This document shows, in pieces, positions 9,270-19,109 of a DNA stretch of 64,000 nucleotides. The first letter of the stretch is position 1, and every line of letters begins with the position of its first letter. This DNA is from Aurantiochytrium sp. KH105 (taxonomy: Eukaryota > Sar > Bigyra > Thraustochytrida > Thraustochytriidae): assembly GCA_003116975.1 (NCBI GenBank), contig BGKB01000014.1, positions 638,601 to 702,600 of the forward strand, read 5' to 3'. Made by a program: the position numbers and the translations under genes. Below the pieces are notes generated by a model. It did no database searches, was not told where the DNA came from, and saw only the letters and a list, made by a program, of their open reading frames with translations.

Positions 9270-10420
9270 CTAATGCAATTCGCGGAGACGTACCCGCTTC
9301 GGCGAAGTACCTGTGTCCTCGATGAGCGCGACAGTCTTGCGCGCTCGCTTCAGCGTCCTGAATTTAGCGGGCACTGCGCCAGACTGGCATTGCATCACGC
9401 GCATGAGCTCGCCGTGGGAGTTCTGGCACAGAGCGTGCACGCGAGCGGTTGCTGCTTCGCGCGTGGGCTCCTTGCACGCTTCAAACATCGCCCGCCGCGC
9501 AAGGATCTGCTGCTCGTGAGTCATGTAGTCCCGCGCGCTGAATTGGCTCAGTTTTTTCTGGATGAGCTCCGCTAGCTCCGCTTTGGTGATTCCCATTGCT
9601 ATCTTGTTGATCGTGCCGTGCACCACGCCAAAGGAACTGTCGAATTTCTTGCCTGGCTTGCACAGCTTCTGTCCCAACATCTTGGTCAACTCGCATGATT
9701 CGAGTCTAACTACCGCGGCATCCTCGAGGCTCGCTTGAGGAAAGTATTCCGTCTTCGCCCCTGGTCCCCGCACAAGCGCCACCTCGCGGAATCCAGTGCC
9801 TTCTGCAGCTTGCGCACCCCATTGACCAGAGAGATCACGAAGTCCCGCACCATCATCCCCTGAGGGGTACGCGCGGAGAGGCAGAAATGGGAGAATCCCC
9901 GGTGCGCCAAGGAGGATTTGCTCGCAGTTTTGACTACCATGTTGTCCCCTGGATAAACTCGCTCCACTCGAGGAGCGAGTTTTACCGAGATTTGGACGTC
10001 AATACCCGGACGGAGTCCTCCTGAATTACCCCACTCCAACGACGGCACGCTTCGCGTTTCCTTTGAGAGTGTACCCGGCAAGGGGCCAGATATCATCGAA
10101 GTTGAAGATGAAATCTTCCTTGTCGGCGCTCTCGAAGAAGATGGTGGCGACCCTGCGGAGCTCATCGACGTTATCGATATTGTGCATCTCGGCGAGTTCC
10201 TCGATAACTTCATCAAGAAGTCCTTCGAGAGCGGAAGGTGCAGGTGTTGCTTGTACGACTTGAGTCGAACTACTGGAGACTGAAGTGGCAATGGTGCTTA
10301 TGGTCTTAGTTGTAAAATTTGGGTGCGTTGACAGTGTTTGTCTCCTTTCTTGATTTTGTTTCGGGAGTTTCGGGACTGCTGCCGACTTGTGATTTGGAGG
10401 TCCCAAGACTTGTCTGCCAT
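9270..10420 (-). pseudogene. MSV199/KilA-type virus-like gene, frameshifted
   Basis: Three consecutive protein segments lie in alternating minus-strand frames and together read as one protein. Segment 1 (about 10406 to 10030) ends with FIFNFDDIWPLAGYTLKGNA, matching the 'D.W...GY..K..AKR' start of MSV199/KilA-related domains. Segment 2 (about 10040 to 9800, next frame) has GFSHFCLSARTPQGMMVRDF, matching 'fC..A.T..G..vR.Y', the second half of that domain. Segment 3 (about 9800 to 9270, back in the first frame) has GITKAELAEL and ARDYMTHEQQ, resembling C-terminal parts of viral and phage antirepressor-like proteins. An ATG at 10420 would need one more shift to join segment 1. These domains are typical of large DNA viruses and phages and are probably DNA-binding. 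Two or three frameshifts make it a decayed copy, or a site of assembly errors. Confidence 0.55.
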
Positions 10421-10498
10421 GACATTGTTGTTGGTCAACTTGGAGTACAGGAGACTTTCAGTTTTAGGTTCACGAATTCATATCGATAATCCACTGCA

Positions 10499-11500
10499 AT
10501 GAGACGACGGTGGACGCAAAGTCGCGCGACACAATGCAGCGCGGGCCGCGCGTCTACTACATGGATGCTGGCTCAGCCGAGTGTCAGGAGGGTGCTGAGC
10601 AGGAACAAAAGGACACGGTCGCGAAGGTCCAGGCGTTCAGGGCGAGGATTGACGGACAACAAGGCGTGCTGTGTGAGGAGAGCTTACAAGAGTTTCTATT
10701 GGACAAGTTTGCCAAGAAAACACTCGCCATGGAATTCTCCTTTCCCACTGAGAGCAAACAAATTGCTCTTCGCCTTGCATCCAAGTTCAGGTTTGAACAG
10801 AGAGACGAGCTAAATGGAACTTCGTTGCGTCCATCAACGCAGTGGTGTTGGGCTCAAAACCCGGTGAGAGGTCACGCAGACGATTGTTGCCAGCCTCTGC
10901 CCTTGTGCTAGATTCCAACGGGAAGCCCACAAAGGTTCCCTACGTGTATACACTTCCACAATGCATCGATGGTCAGATGTATGATCTTTTGGAGTATGCA
11001 ATTCGAGAAGTTGTTGGGAAATTTCTCTTGCAGGATAAGATTGCCAATGCGGCCGATTTCTTCATTGCCTTCCTCTCAATCCACCTGCTTAAGAATCGAA
11101 ACGGACGCACTGCCCGAATTCTTGTTTCCTGGTTTTTCAGGAGCGATTTTCGAATTCCAATTGCACTTAGCAGTGGCGACGAATCATCTCGCCAATCTCC
11201 ATAAAATAGAATAACTCAAAGAAAAATACTTGACAGCAACTGAAAAGCGCGACTGCGTTGGCCTTTTCATGTATAGTGACTGTGATGTCAATGAATCCGC
11301 AGACCTCGGGCCGAAACAAAGAGATTGCATTCATTACAATAATACTCATGCACTCGTTTCCTTTCATGTTCCTACTTTGTATCGAGACTTCAAGCGCATG
11401 AAAGCTTTCTCGTCATTGCAAGCTGTCATCTTGTTTGGAAATCCTGTCAATTCTCTCCAGCTTTTCTTTTCACTTAAAGGGTATTCTATCAGTGAAGGCA
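10499..11500 (+). pseudogene. Fic/Fido-domain relic
   Basis: Coding-like segments lie in successive plus frames. 10510-10810 reads with LCEESLQEFLLDKFAKKTL. The frame then shifts near 10815 to VPYVYTLPQCIDGQMYDLL and IANAADFFIAFLSIHLL, and shifts again after about 11130. The second segment ends in HLLKNRNGRTARIL (about 11080-11121), which aligns residue for residue with the Fic motif HxFx(D/E)GNGRxxR. The His, Asn-Gly-Arg and last Arg are kept, but F is L, D/E is N and G is R. Fic domains usually transfer AMP to target proteins, and the acidic residue binds magnesium, so this copy should be inactive even if expressed. A third segment (to about 11490) has no recognisable domain. It lies in the same decayed island as the viral-type gene. 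Confidence 0.5.
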
Positions 11501-11504
11501 AGAG

Positions 11505-12632
11505 TCACAGACGAGGCGAGACGACGAGCGGACAGTCCTCATGCATTTCGCGGCGATGCGAATAATCTTGTTCGCAACGCTCTGTCAAACAATAAAGGCG
11601 CAAGGTACCGTCTTCGAGATCGTAGCTGAGCATCTGGTCTTTGATGAGCGGCTGCCAGGTCCGCATGGCGTCTTCGTTTTTCGAAAGCGGTTCCGAGGCA
11701 ACCAAAAGGGTTTCTCCGCGAAGCACGTGTGCATCACCAACTGGCATGGAGACTTTCGAAAATCGTTCGAGCGCTGGGTCCCAATCAGATCCCAAGGAGT
11801 AATACAGTGTCGGAGGGTCTTCGTCGCTTGTCCTATACCGCGTTGCGACCAAGTGTTTACCATCCGAAACGGCGAAGTTGAGCGAGCTAGGGGCGTCGGC
11901 TTCGTCGCTGAGCTTTTGGATCCTTTGTACAGTCTTGTACAGAGCGTTTCGCAGTTCGTCGAGCGAAAATTCTGTACGCTCCGCAAGCGTTTGCGCCGCA
12001 GACGCGTCCGCGTCGCCAAGGTCGTCTGCCAAGTAGTGTGCAAAAAGAGCGCCAATGTACTCGGAGTCAGTGACACCGTCGGCGTGTTCATCCTTTTCGA
12101 CGCCTTCCTCTTTGAGGACGTCCTGGAGCGCATCGTGGTCCGGACAGCCACCGTGGTGCATCCACAAAAGTTGGCCAAAGACAAATGGATGCGAGTTGCT
12201 TTCTTCTGGTTCGCCAGCAGAACTGGCGCGAACGTGCGTCATGACCATCTGAGAGGTCGTGTTGCGCACAGAGGCCAAGAATGCGGCGTCGACCTCGTGC
12301 GGCGCGGTGTCGTTGGCTGCCGCGTCGTTGCTGCGATATCTGCGCGGCTTAAGTGTTTCCGGGTCATAGGCACCGACGCCCCAGCCATCGACGTGCTTCC
12401 ACTGATTGTCAAAGATCTCCTTGGCCGTGTAGAACTTGCCCTCGGCCACCTTGGGCAGGTGAGGCTCGTCCCAGGCTTGCGTCGCGAGTGCGTGCGAGGT
12501 CTCGGTGGCGATCATTTCCGCGCGAATTGGTGCAGCGTGAGACGCTGCCAGCGCCCATCTGCATGCATCGCACATTCCGTACTGCATGCCGAGGACGCCA
12601 AGCGCGACGAGGCCTGCAAGAAGCCCCTTCAT
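11505..12632 (-). CDS. Secreted class-II glutamine amidotransferase (DUG3/YafJ-like)
   Basis: 375 residues from the ATG at 12632; the frame is open upstream but that part is repetitive leader. The Ntn-type glutaminase fold is shown by CRWALAAS near the N-terminus, HVDGWGVGAYD, VMTHVRASSAG, and SHPFVFG followed by WMHHGG. These match the 'C-R-F', 'GWGiG.Y', 'HvR.aS' and 'n.HPF..g....HNG' blocks of DUG3/YafJ amidotransferases, which act on gamma-glutamyl compounds such as glutathione-derived dipeptides. Normally the nucleophile is Cys2, exposed by methionine removal. Here the matching cysteine is residue 24, directly after a hydrophobic leader (LLAGLVALGVLGMQYG) and an Ala at 23. Signal-peptide cleavage would free it, giving an enzyme of the secretory pathway or outside. 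An internal Met at residue 20 (MCDAC) would be an alternative cytosolic start. The N-terminal leader carries CAG repeats. Confidence 0.75.
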   Translation of the reverse strand: MKGLLAGLVALGVLGMQYGMCDACRWALAASHAAPIRAEMIATETSHALATQAWDEPHLPKVAEGKFYTAKEIFDNQWKHVDGWGVGAYDPETLKPRRYRSNDAAANDTAPHEVDAAFLASVRNTTSQMVMTHVRASSAGEPEESNSHPFVFGQLLWMHHGGCPDHDALQDVLKEEGVEKDEHADGVTDSEYIGALFAHYLADDLGDADASAAQTLAERTEFSLDELRNALYKTVQRIQKLSDEADAPSSLNFAVSDGKHLVATRYRTSDEDPPTLYYSLGSDWDPALERFSKVSMPVGDAHVLRGETLLVASEPLSKNEDAMRTWQPLIKDQMLSYDLEDGTLRLYCLTERCEQDYSHRREMHEDCPLVVSPRL

Positions 12633-13374
12633 CCTCCCTTTGTGGACACGGTGGACCTCGATCCTCGTCTTGGTGGTCGCGCTTGCTGCTGCTGTCCGCA
12701 CTGCTGCTGCTGCTGGCTGGCGTCTTCTGCGTTTTTACAACTTGGCCTCCGAAGCTGGGGCCTTTGGGCGTTTGCCACGCGTGCGTGCCTGCCTGCGTGC
12801 CAGGCCGCCAGCGCCGTCCCCCGCCGGAGCAACAACTCGCCCGGGTCAGGCCGTGGCCGGGAAACTGGGCCAACAGCAGAGCGCGGTTCAGGTTTTCGTT
12901 CTTCGCTGGAACGGTTGAGAGGCTCTGAGAGCGCTCTGGGCGAGGCCACGCATGAGGCTCAACTGAACTGGCGAGTCGTGTCGCGGGCACGCATTGCTGA
13001 CACTGCTCGCACTGCACGCACTGCACGCACCCCGAAAGGACATGCACACGGACGCGTGCACGCGGCAGCTGCAGCCTGCACTGCCTCCTGCCTCGCGACG
13101 CCAGCCGCCGGGTTAGGAGAAGAGAAGAGAAGGAAAGAGAAGCAAATGGTGGGTTCTATACGTAGATTGTCAGGTATTTATAGCAAATAAGCAGAGGATC
13201 GCAGAAGAGCCTCAGCCGAGCAACTAAGGAGCAGAGGCCCAGAAATTGGCTGTGAAAGCCCGCGATTGCGATTGCGATTGCGTAAAAGAGGAGTCAGAGA
13301 GAGGGAGGTCTGTGTCTCCGCCACCGACAGGCAGCTCCGCTCAGAGCCGAGGCAAAGTGCCAGTTTTTTGCTCA
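12633..13374. other. Intergenic stretch upstream of the amidotransferase
   Basis: This contains CTG/CAG tracts (12683-12720, the leader of the minus-strand gene), a short tandem of CACTGCACG-like units (about 12999-13027) and GGAGA-rich DNA. No gene is supported. It also holds the 3' flank of the pseudokinase gene. Confidence 0.5.
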
Positions 13375-15654
13375 TTAGCTGTAGGCGATGAGATTATGTT
13401 CATGGACCCAAAAGACGTCTTCTTCTTCAAAGCCGGGGGTCTCGCAGCGGCTCGGGGTGTCGTCACTCCCGCGAGAACGCGTCGAGCTAGACGATCGAGA
13501 CACGAGGCGCGAGGCGTGATTGGCGTGCCGAACAGGGTTCGCAACGCCGACCATGCGTCGCTCAGCGTCGAGCCGTCGCACGGTGGAGTTGATAAACTGG
13601 CGAGTCGGCGCATGCCAAACGGTTGCCGTCTCGCCAACCGCAAAGACTGGCGACGACGGGGCATCATGGTGCTGAGGCGAGAGGGGCGACTCCTCGGTCT
13701 CGGTTTCGGTGCTTTCGGAGCACGCGGGCGAGAGCATTGCTTTGTGCGTATTGTGTTCAAAATTGGTGTCGACGTTGCGGCCGCGACTGGCCTTAACGTC
13801 AGCATTGTCGGGAGTCGCGGCGGCGGCGGTGGACCCACCTTCACTGCTAAAGGTGTCGCTTCGATGAAAGTTCGTCTCAATCTCCGGGGGACGGGTCCTC
13901 ACCGACGCCGAGGTCTCGAAGAGGTCGTCGAGCGCAGGATCCGACACGGAACCCCCTGAGCACAAGTGCGGACGGGCGGTCAACGAGAGAAGGGAAGCCG
14001 AGGAGGATGTTGAAATCGGACGCCCGTGGCTTGGCTCATCGTCGCGTGACGACCGCAAGTCGTGTTCGTAGTCATCGAGTTCGACAGTGAAACTGCCCTG
14101 GGAGCCGCGCACGGCCGTCTCGCGAAGTTGGATGGGACGCATCACAGACGAAGCGTCATAGGCGCCGACGGGAAGCCTCTCTTGGGCGTGCATCTGGCGC
14201 GCAACCAGGAGCATGCGGCGGACGTCAGAAAAGGATGGTCGCAACGCCGGGTCAGAGGTCCAGCAGAGCTCGATGATGCGACGCAAGGGACTGTCGATGC
14301 CGACGAGGCTCATGTCGAGGTGAGGACGATTACCCTGCTGCAAAGTCTTGAGGATGAGGACGGGGCCCATGCCTGGCGGGTACGGGTTTCGCAGATGCAA
14401 GAGCTGCCAGAGAAGCATGCCAAAGGAGAAGACGTCAGCTTTGGGCGTAATGTATTCCTCTCCAGCCAGCTGCTCGATGGCGAGATACTCGGGGTTTTCG
14501 GAACCGAACGACTCGGCAAGGGAGAATCCCATGGGAAAGGTGTGGTTAATCGTGGCCCCGTACGCGCGTTGAGGGTAATTTTCAGGGTCATGCAAGGGAG
14601 ACACCGCCGTTGCGCCATAGCTCCGCGCCACAGGCGGGACGGTGCAGCCGTGGGCGCCATGGTTCGGGCCGCGACGCGCGAGCGATGCGCCACGAAGCAT
14701 TGGGTGCAGACAAGATTCGGAGAGCTTGAAGGGCGTCTCGCTATCCGGAAAGACGAGGACGCTGCTGGGTTTCAGGTTGAGCTGCCAGATTCCCTGTTCG
14801 TGCAGGAACTCTCCGGCCTCGCATACGGCGAGGGAAATGTTGATGGCGTCTTCCTTGGTAAGCGTCTCCTCGTAGTAAAGACTACGACTCTTGTAGATTT
14901 TGTCCGCGACGCTCTCGACGGCGCGCTGCGACAGCACGACGAGGCGCCCTTGGTGCGGGATAACTCTTCCGGCAATGACACGCGTAAGGCAGGGGTGTGA
15001 GAGACATTCGACGCAATTGAGAGTCAGTTGCAGACTTTGTGCGTCGCCGTCAAAGGTGTCTAGGCCGCGCAGGGCGATGTCGCGCACGAACACGGGTTCG
15101 TGTTTGTAGTCGCCTTCGAAGAGCAGCATTCGGTCCTCTAGCGACCTGCTGTTGCGCAGGACGGAGACGGATTCGAGGAACTTTTTCATTTCCTCGTCAT
15201 TTTGGTTGGTGCTTCCTGTCGTGGATACACTCCCGGCAGATGCAGTGGCTGACGTGGCGCGCGAGGATGGCGATGGCGCCGCCGAGGCGAAGATGTTGAG
15301 ATGGCCTCCGGCGTGGAGCCTGCTTGCTCCGGCCATCGCGCCTGCTCTGGAGCTCCCTGTTGCTCCCGCGTGTCCGATGAATTTGCTGCTATATTTGCGG
15401 CAGTAATCGGCGATTTCGCGTCCGCGCCACGAGGGTCTTGTTGATGGCAGGTTGTGGCTGCGGTTTTTGACGTCATTCTTGTCGCGGCGGTCCTCGCTTT
15501 CACGTTCGCGTTCGCGTTCATCATTGTTGTTGTTGTTGTTGTTGGTGGTGGTGTTGTTGGTTGTGGTGGAGTTGCTACCGGCGGCATCTTGCTGCTGAGA
15601 TTGTCTGCGCGTCCTCATCGGCCGCAGCCACGCGAAGAAGCTGCCGGTCGCCAT
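13375..15654 (-). CDS. TKL-type pseudokinase with C-terminal SH3-like segment
   Basis: 759 residues from ATG at 15654. The N-terminal 150 residues are low-complexity (polyN, polyT). A protein-kinase fold spans about residues 155-490: after the hinge region come LEFLHEQGI-type helix sequence (AGEFLHEQGIWQLNLKPSSV), an activation segment, SPE-like EYLAIEQLAGEEY, and KADVFSFGMLLWQLL, then NPYPPG and DPALRPSFSDV. These late subdomains are typical of TKL/tyrosine-kinase-like kinases. Catalytic residues are missing: the HRD motif reads QLN, the DFG position reads LSE, and the VAIK lysine position reads VFVR. It should therefore be a scaffold or regulator, not an enzyme. The last 90 residues (VGETATVWHAP, then FWVHEHNLIAY) resemble a small Tudor/SH3-like barrel interrupted by a serine-rich loop; that is inference. 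Confidence 0.75.
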   Translation of the reverse strand: MATGSFFAWLRPMRTRRQSQQQDAAGSNSTTTNNTTTNNNNNNNDERERERESEDRRDKNDVKNRSHNLPSTRPSWRGREIADYCRKYSSKFIGHAGATGSSRAGAMAGASRLHAGGHLNIFASAAPSPSSRATSATASAGSVSTTGSTNQNDEEMKKFLESVSVLRNSRSLEDRMLLFEGDYKHEPVFVRDIALRGLDTFDGDAQSLQLTLNCVECLSHPCLTRVIAGRVIPHQGRLVVLSQRAVESVADKIYKSRSLYYEETLTKEDAINISLAVCEAGEFLHEQGIWQLNLKPSSVLVFPDSETPFKLSESCLHPMLRGASLARRGPNHGAHGCTVPPVARSYGATAVSPLHDPENYPQRAYGATINHTFPMGFSLAESFGSENPEYLAIEQLAGEEYITPKADVFSFGMLLWQLLHLRNPYPPGMGPVLILKTLQQGNRPHLDMSLVGIDSPLRRIIELCWTSDPALRPSFSDVRRMLLVARQMHAQERLPVGAYDASSVMRPIQLRETAVRGSQGSFTVELDDYEHDLRSSRDDEPSHGRPISTSSSASLLSLTARPHLCSGGSVSDPALDDLFETSASVRTRPPEIETNFHRSDTFSSEGGSTAAAATPDNADVKASRGRNVDTNFEHNTHKAMLSPACSESTETETEESPLSPQHHDAPSSPVFAVGETATVWHAPTRQFINSTVRRLDAERRMVGVANPVRHANHASRLVSRSSSSTRSRGSDDTPSRCETPGFEEEDVFWVHEHNLIAYS

Positions 15655-18600
15655 GGCGCTCCACTAGGATGCTTTTTGCTTGTTTGCTTCGCCTGCTTCC
15701 GCAGCCTGGGATCTCGCCCTTGAGCCGGCCCGGCAGGCCAGCCCGCCGCCACTCGCTCGGGATGCGCGACTGCCTGGCTGCTTGCTTGCTTGATCTTTTG
15801 CGCGCTGCTAGGCTTGGCTTAGCTTAGCTTGACTTGCTTCCTCGAGCCGCGGCGAGCCGCTCGCAGTGCGGGTTCGCACGCGAGGGAGGGAGGGAGGGAG
15901 AGATGGAGGAGGGACCCGAGGAGCCAGGCCCTCGAGGCGGCCCCACACCGGCGAAACGGCGGCGGGTCGCTTGGTCCAGGTCCCTTCTGGCCAGTGTGCC
16001 ACCGTCCGTGCGCCGATCTCGCGCGAGGGGTGTCTTCAGTGCAGTCAGTCAGTCAGCCAGCCAGCCCGCCAGCCCGCCAGCGGGCGAGCGCTCGAACGAT
16101 GGAGATCGACTCGGTCGTTTCGGTCGCGTCGTTTCGTTTCGCTCGACGCGCCGCACTTCTCTCCGCCGCGCGAGCGGGGGACGAGACGAGACGAAGCTCG
16201 CTCGCGCGCTGGCGCGTCCGCTCGAGCGCGTGCGCGCGTGGAGACCCCCGCGCGTCTCGCGCGGATCCGGCCTGGCTTCCGCGCGGCCGCGAGCGCGAGG
16301 CTCCCGGCGCTCTCGCTCGCGCCGTTCTCGTTCTGCCGCCGGGTTCCTCTCGCTGGGCGCGACTCTACAGCGCGCCAATGAGCGCTTGCTTGCCTCGCTC
16401 TCCCTCTGCGCGAGGAAGCGCGAGCCAAGCAGCGGCGAGGCGTTCGACCCGAGACGGTCCGAGACCGCGCGGCCCGCCGCCCGCCCGCGCTCGCGCGGAG
16501 GAGGCGCGCGGCTGCTGCGCGGCGGCGCGGCGGCGGCGCGCGGAGATGGGACGGAGGGAGGGATGTGATGGAGGGATGGATGGAGGGATGGATGCGCGGA
16601 GATGGATGGATGGCGGAGGGAGGGAGGGGATGCGAGGCGCGGCGCCGAGGAGAGGAGGGCCTGTCTCGCGCGAGGGCGGGCGGTCGAAGGCGCCGCGCGC
16701 GCGCGGCCGCGGCGAGACAGGCGCCGGGCGCCCAGGGAGCGAACGAGGGGGCGGACGCCGGCTGGCCAGCGCGATGAGGTTTTGAAAAAACACGCGCCTT
16801 GCGCGAGGCCCGAGGACGCCCCGCTCGCTTGCTTGCTCGCTCGCTCGCTCGCTCGCGCGCGCGGGGGAAGGGGGAGGGAGGGGCGGCGCGCGCGGGGAGG
16901 CGAGCGCGGGCGCTGGCTGCTGCCGAGGCGCGCTCCGCGCGGGTGCCTGATGCGGGTCTGCGGCTCGGCGTGTGCGGGCTTTGTGATGGTCGATGTGATG
17001 GCCGCCTCTCTGGCAGTCACAATGTGATCGACCGCGACGGCGACTGGGACGCGCGCGAGCCGGCCGCTTGCCTGCGGCTACGCGCGCAGAGGTAGCGAGC
17101 GCGGTGTGCCTTGCCTCGCCTCGCGGGGGGTCTGCGTCTCTCGGTCTGCAGCGCGCGGGGCCTGCCGAGCGTCTTCGCGCTTCCGGGTCTGTGCGCGCGG
17201 GCGGGTAATAAAAGGCAGGCAAGCAAGCAAAGCCAAGCCCAGCCAAGACAGGGAAAGAAAGAAAGAAAGAAATCGAAAGCACGGATGGAAACAAAAGAAA
17301 GAATGAAAGAATGGAAGGAAGGAAGGAGGGAAGAATGGCTATAACCAACGAAAGAAAGGGAAGAAGCAATCAGAGGCCGACCGCTCTTGCTTTCTTTGGA
17401 TAGTCTACTTGTTACCTTGTTTTCTTCTATTTATACAGACATTCTTTTCTTCCTCCTCTGCAGCAGCAGCTGCTTATGATGCGGCTGGGCTCAAGGCTGC
17501 TCGCGCACGCGCCGAAGCAACCGCAGAGAGATCGAAACACAAGCTTCGCGCGCCGCAAGTGGACCATTCCCAGCGGCAAGGGGACCTTCGGTGGCCGCAG
17601 GGGCGCGGCAAGTGGACGGCGGAAGAAAACAAGGAAGGAAGGCGCAGCCTCGACGTCGACGTAGTGGATGGAAGGCACCGCGAGACAAGCCAGGAAACGC
17701 AGGACCATAATAACAATGCGTGCAAGCAGAAAATGCAATCCAAACTGCGGCGGGACCTTGTGAGTCAGTCGGTCGATGATCCATTGACGACTGGCGGCCG
17801 CGCCGTTCTCCACCCTTCCAGCCCCTCTTTTCCTTTCCTCTCCTTCCCTTTCCTTTCTAGATCCGGCCGCGGATCGCGGTCTCGAGACGACCGCCGTGGC
17901 CCGTGCCGTTGCCGCTGCAGCCATGAAAGGCAGGGCAGGGCAAGGCGAGGCAAGGCAAGTCAAGGCAAGGCAAGGAAAGGAAAGGCAAGGCGAGCAGCAT
18001 CTGCACTAACGACCGGGATTGGTGGATGGTTCGACGGGCCGAAAGGAGAGAAAGAAAAAGCGGTGACACAGGGAGGAAGCAGCGGTGGCGGCAAGCAGCA
18101 GTTTGGAGGCGTCTGTTTACTTCCCGCATAGAAGCAGCGAGGCCGGCCAGCGTGTCTATACCGGGGTTGAAGCGGACGGCGGCGGCGCGAAGGGGGGGAA
18201 AGCAGCAGCAGCAGCAGCAGCAAGAGAGGCCGGAAACCGCGCAGCAGCAGCTGCAGCAGCGAGCGAGAGCAGGACGCGCAAGGCGAAGAAGGAAACGCCA
18301 ACTACGAAACGAACAGAGTAAGAGGCAGACGGCGGCGGCCGCGCTGCGGGACGCAGCGGCGAGCTGCGGGGCGCCGGCCGATGGGTGGATGGAGAGGGGC
18401 GAGGCGCGGCCGAGCGACTGCGGGGCCAGGTTCCGAATCTTGCGCGACGCCGACGGGACGCTTGCCACACGTCTAGTGTGCGTGCTGGAAGTGCGGGCCA
18501 GCGCTGAATATCTGCTCGCGCCAGCGACCTTGGATCGGCGCTCCGGCCGCGCGAGGGGGGCACTGTGGTAAGTTTTAAGGAGGCTCAAAAATGAAGTAGG

Positions 18601-19109
18601 CTGGGCGTGAGTCCCTGGGAACGCGGCATTACGTGCAGGGTGACCCCCGTAGACGCGACGACACCGGCGCGCCTGGACCGGCAACCTGCGCGAAGAGAAA
18701 CCATCCACACTCACTCACAATTATACCCTGACAGTGACAAGAGAGAGAGAGAGAGATAGGCCCGATTGGTCGCCGCAGCCGCCACCGCGAACTTGCGTTG
18801 CGCAAGCCGCGCAAGTGAAATGCGTTGCGCAGACTGCTGGCATGGAAAATGCGTTCTGCATGACCATGCTTTGGGTTGTGCACGCCGCGGCGTGGTCGTT
18901 AAAGGCGCGAGAGGGAGGAGCGCAGCCTCGGCCCGGGGAGAGGAGAGTGGAGGAGACGAGCCACAGTCTCGGATCGCCTGCGCACGCAGCGTCGCGCCCT
19001 CTTTGCGGAACCTCCTCGTTGCAGTGCCGCCGCAGCACTGGGCAGGACTGCAGTGCTGCGCTGTCTGTTTCCTTGGGCTGGAGCAGATGCAACGAGGTGG
19101 TCGCGCGCG
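15655..19109. other. Long GC-rich stretch with no supported gene
   Basis: About 3.4 kb of strongly GC-rich, low-complexity DNA between the divergently transcribed pseudokinase and polymerase genes. It holds many simple repeats: GAGG/GGAT runs (about 15888-15905 and 16560-16615), a GCTC run ending in alternating GC (about 16830-16862), GAAA units (17247-17275), GCAAG/GAAAG units (17940-17990), CAG (18203-18222) and GA (18740-18755). Open frames are long on both strands because stops are rare in such DNA, but none has a domain or stable composition. An unannotated spliced gene or ncRNA cannot be excluded. Confidence 0.5.

Noticed and set aside
11541..13190. A 549-codon plus-strand frame
   Set aside because: Antisense to the amidotransferase and then low-complexity upstream DNA; no motif.
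15829..17369. Several 200-330 codon frames on both strands
   Set aside because: Arg/Ala/Ser-rich translations of CpG-rich repeats with few possible stop codons; they overlap each other in all frames.
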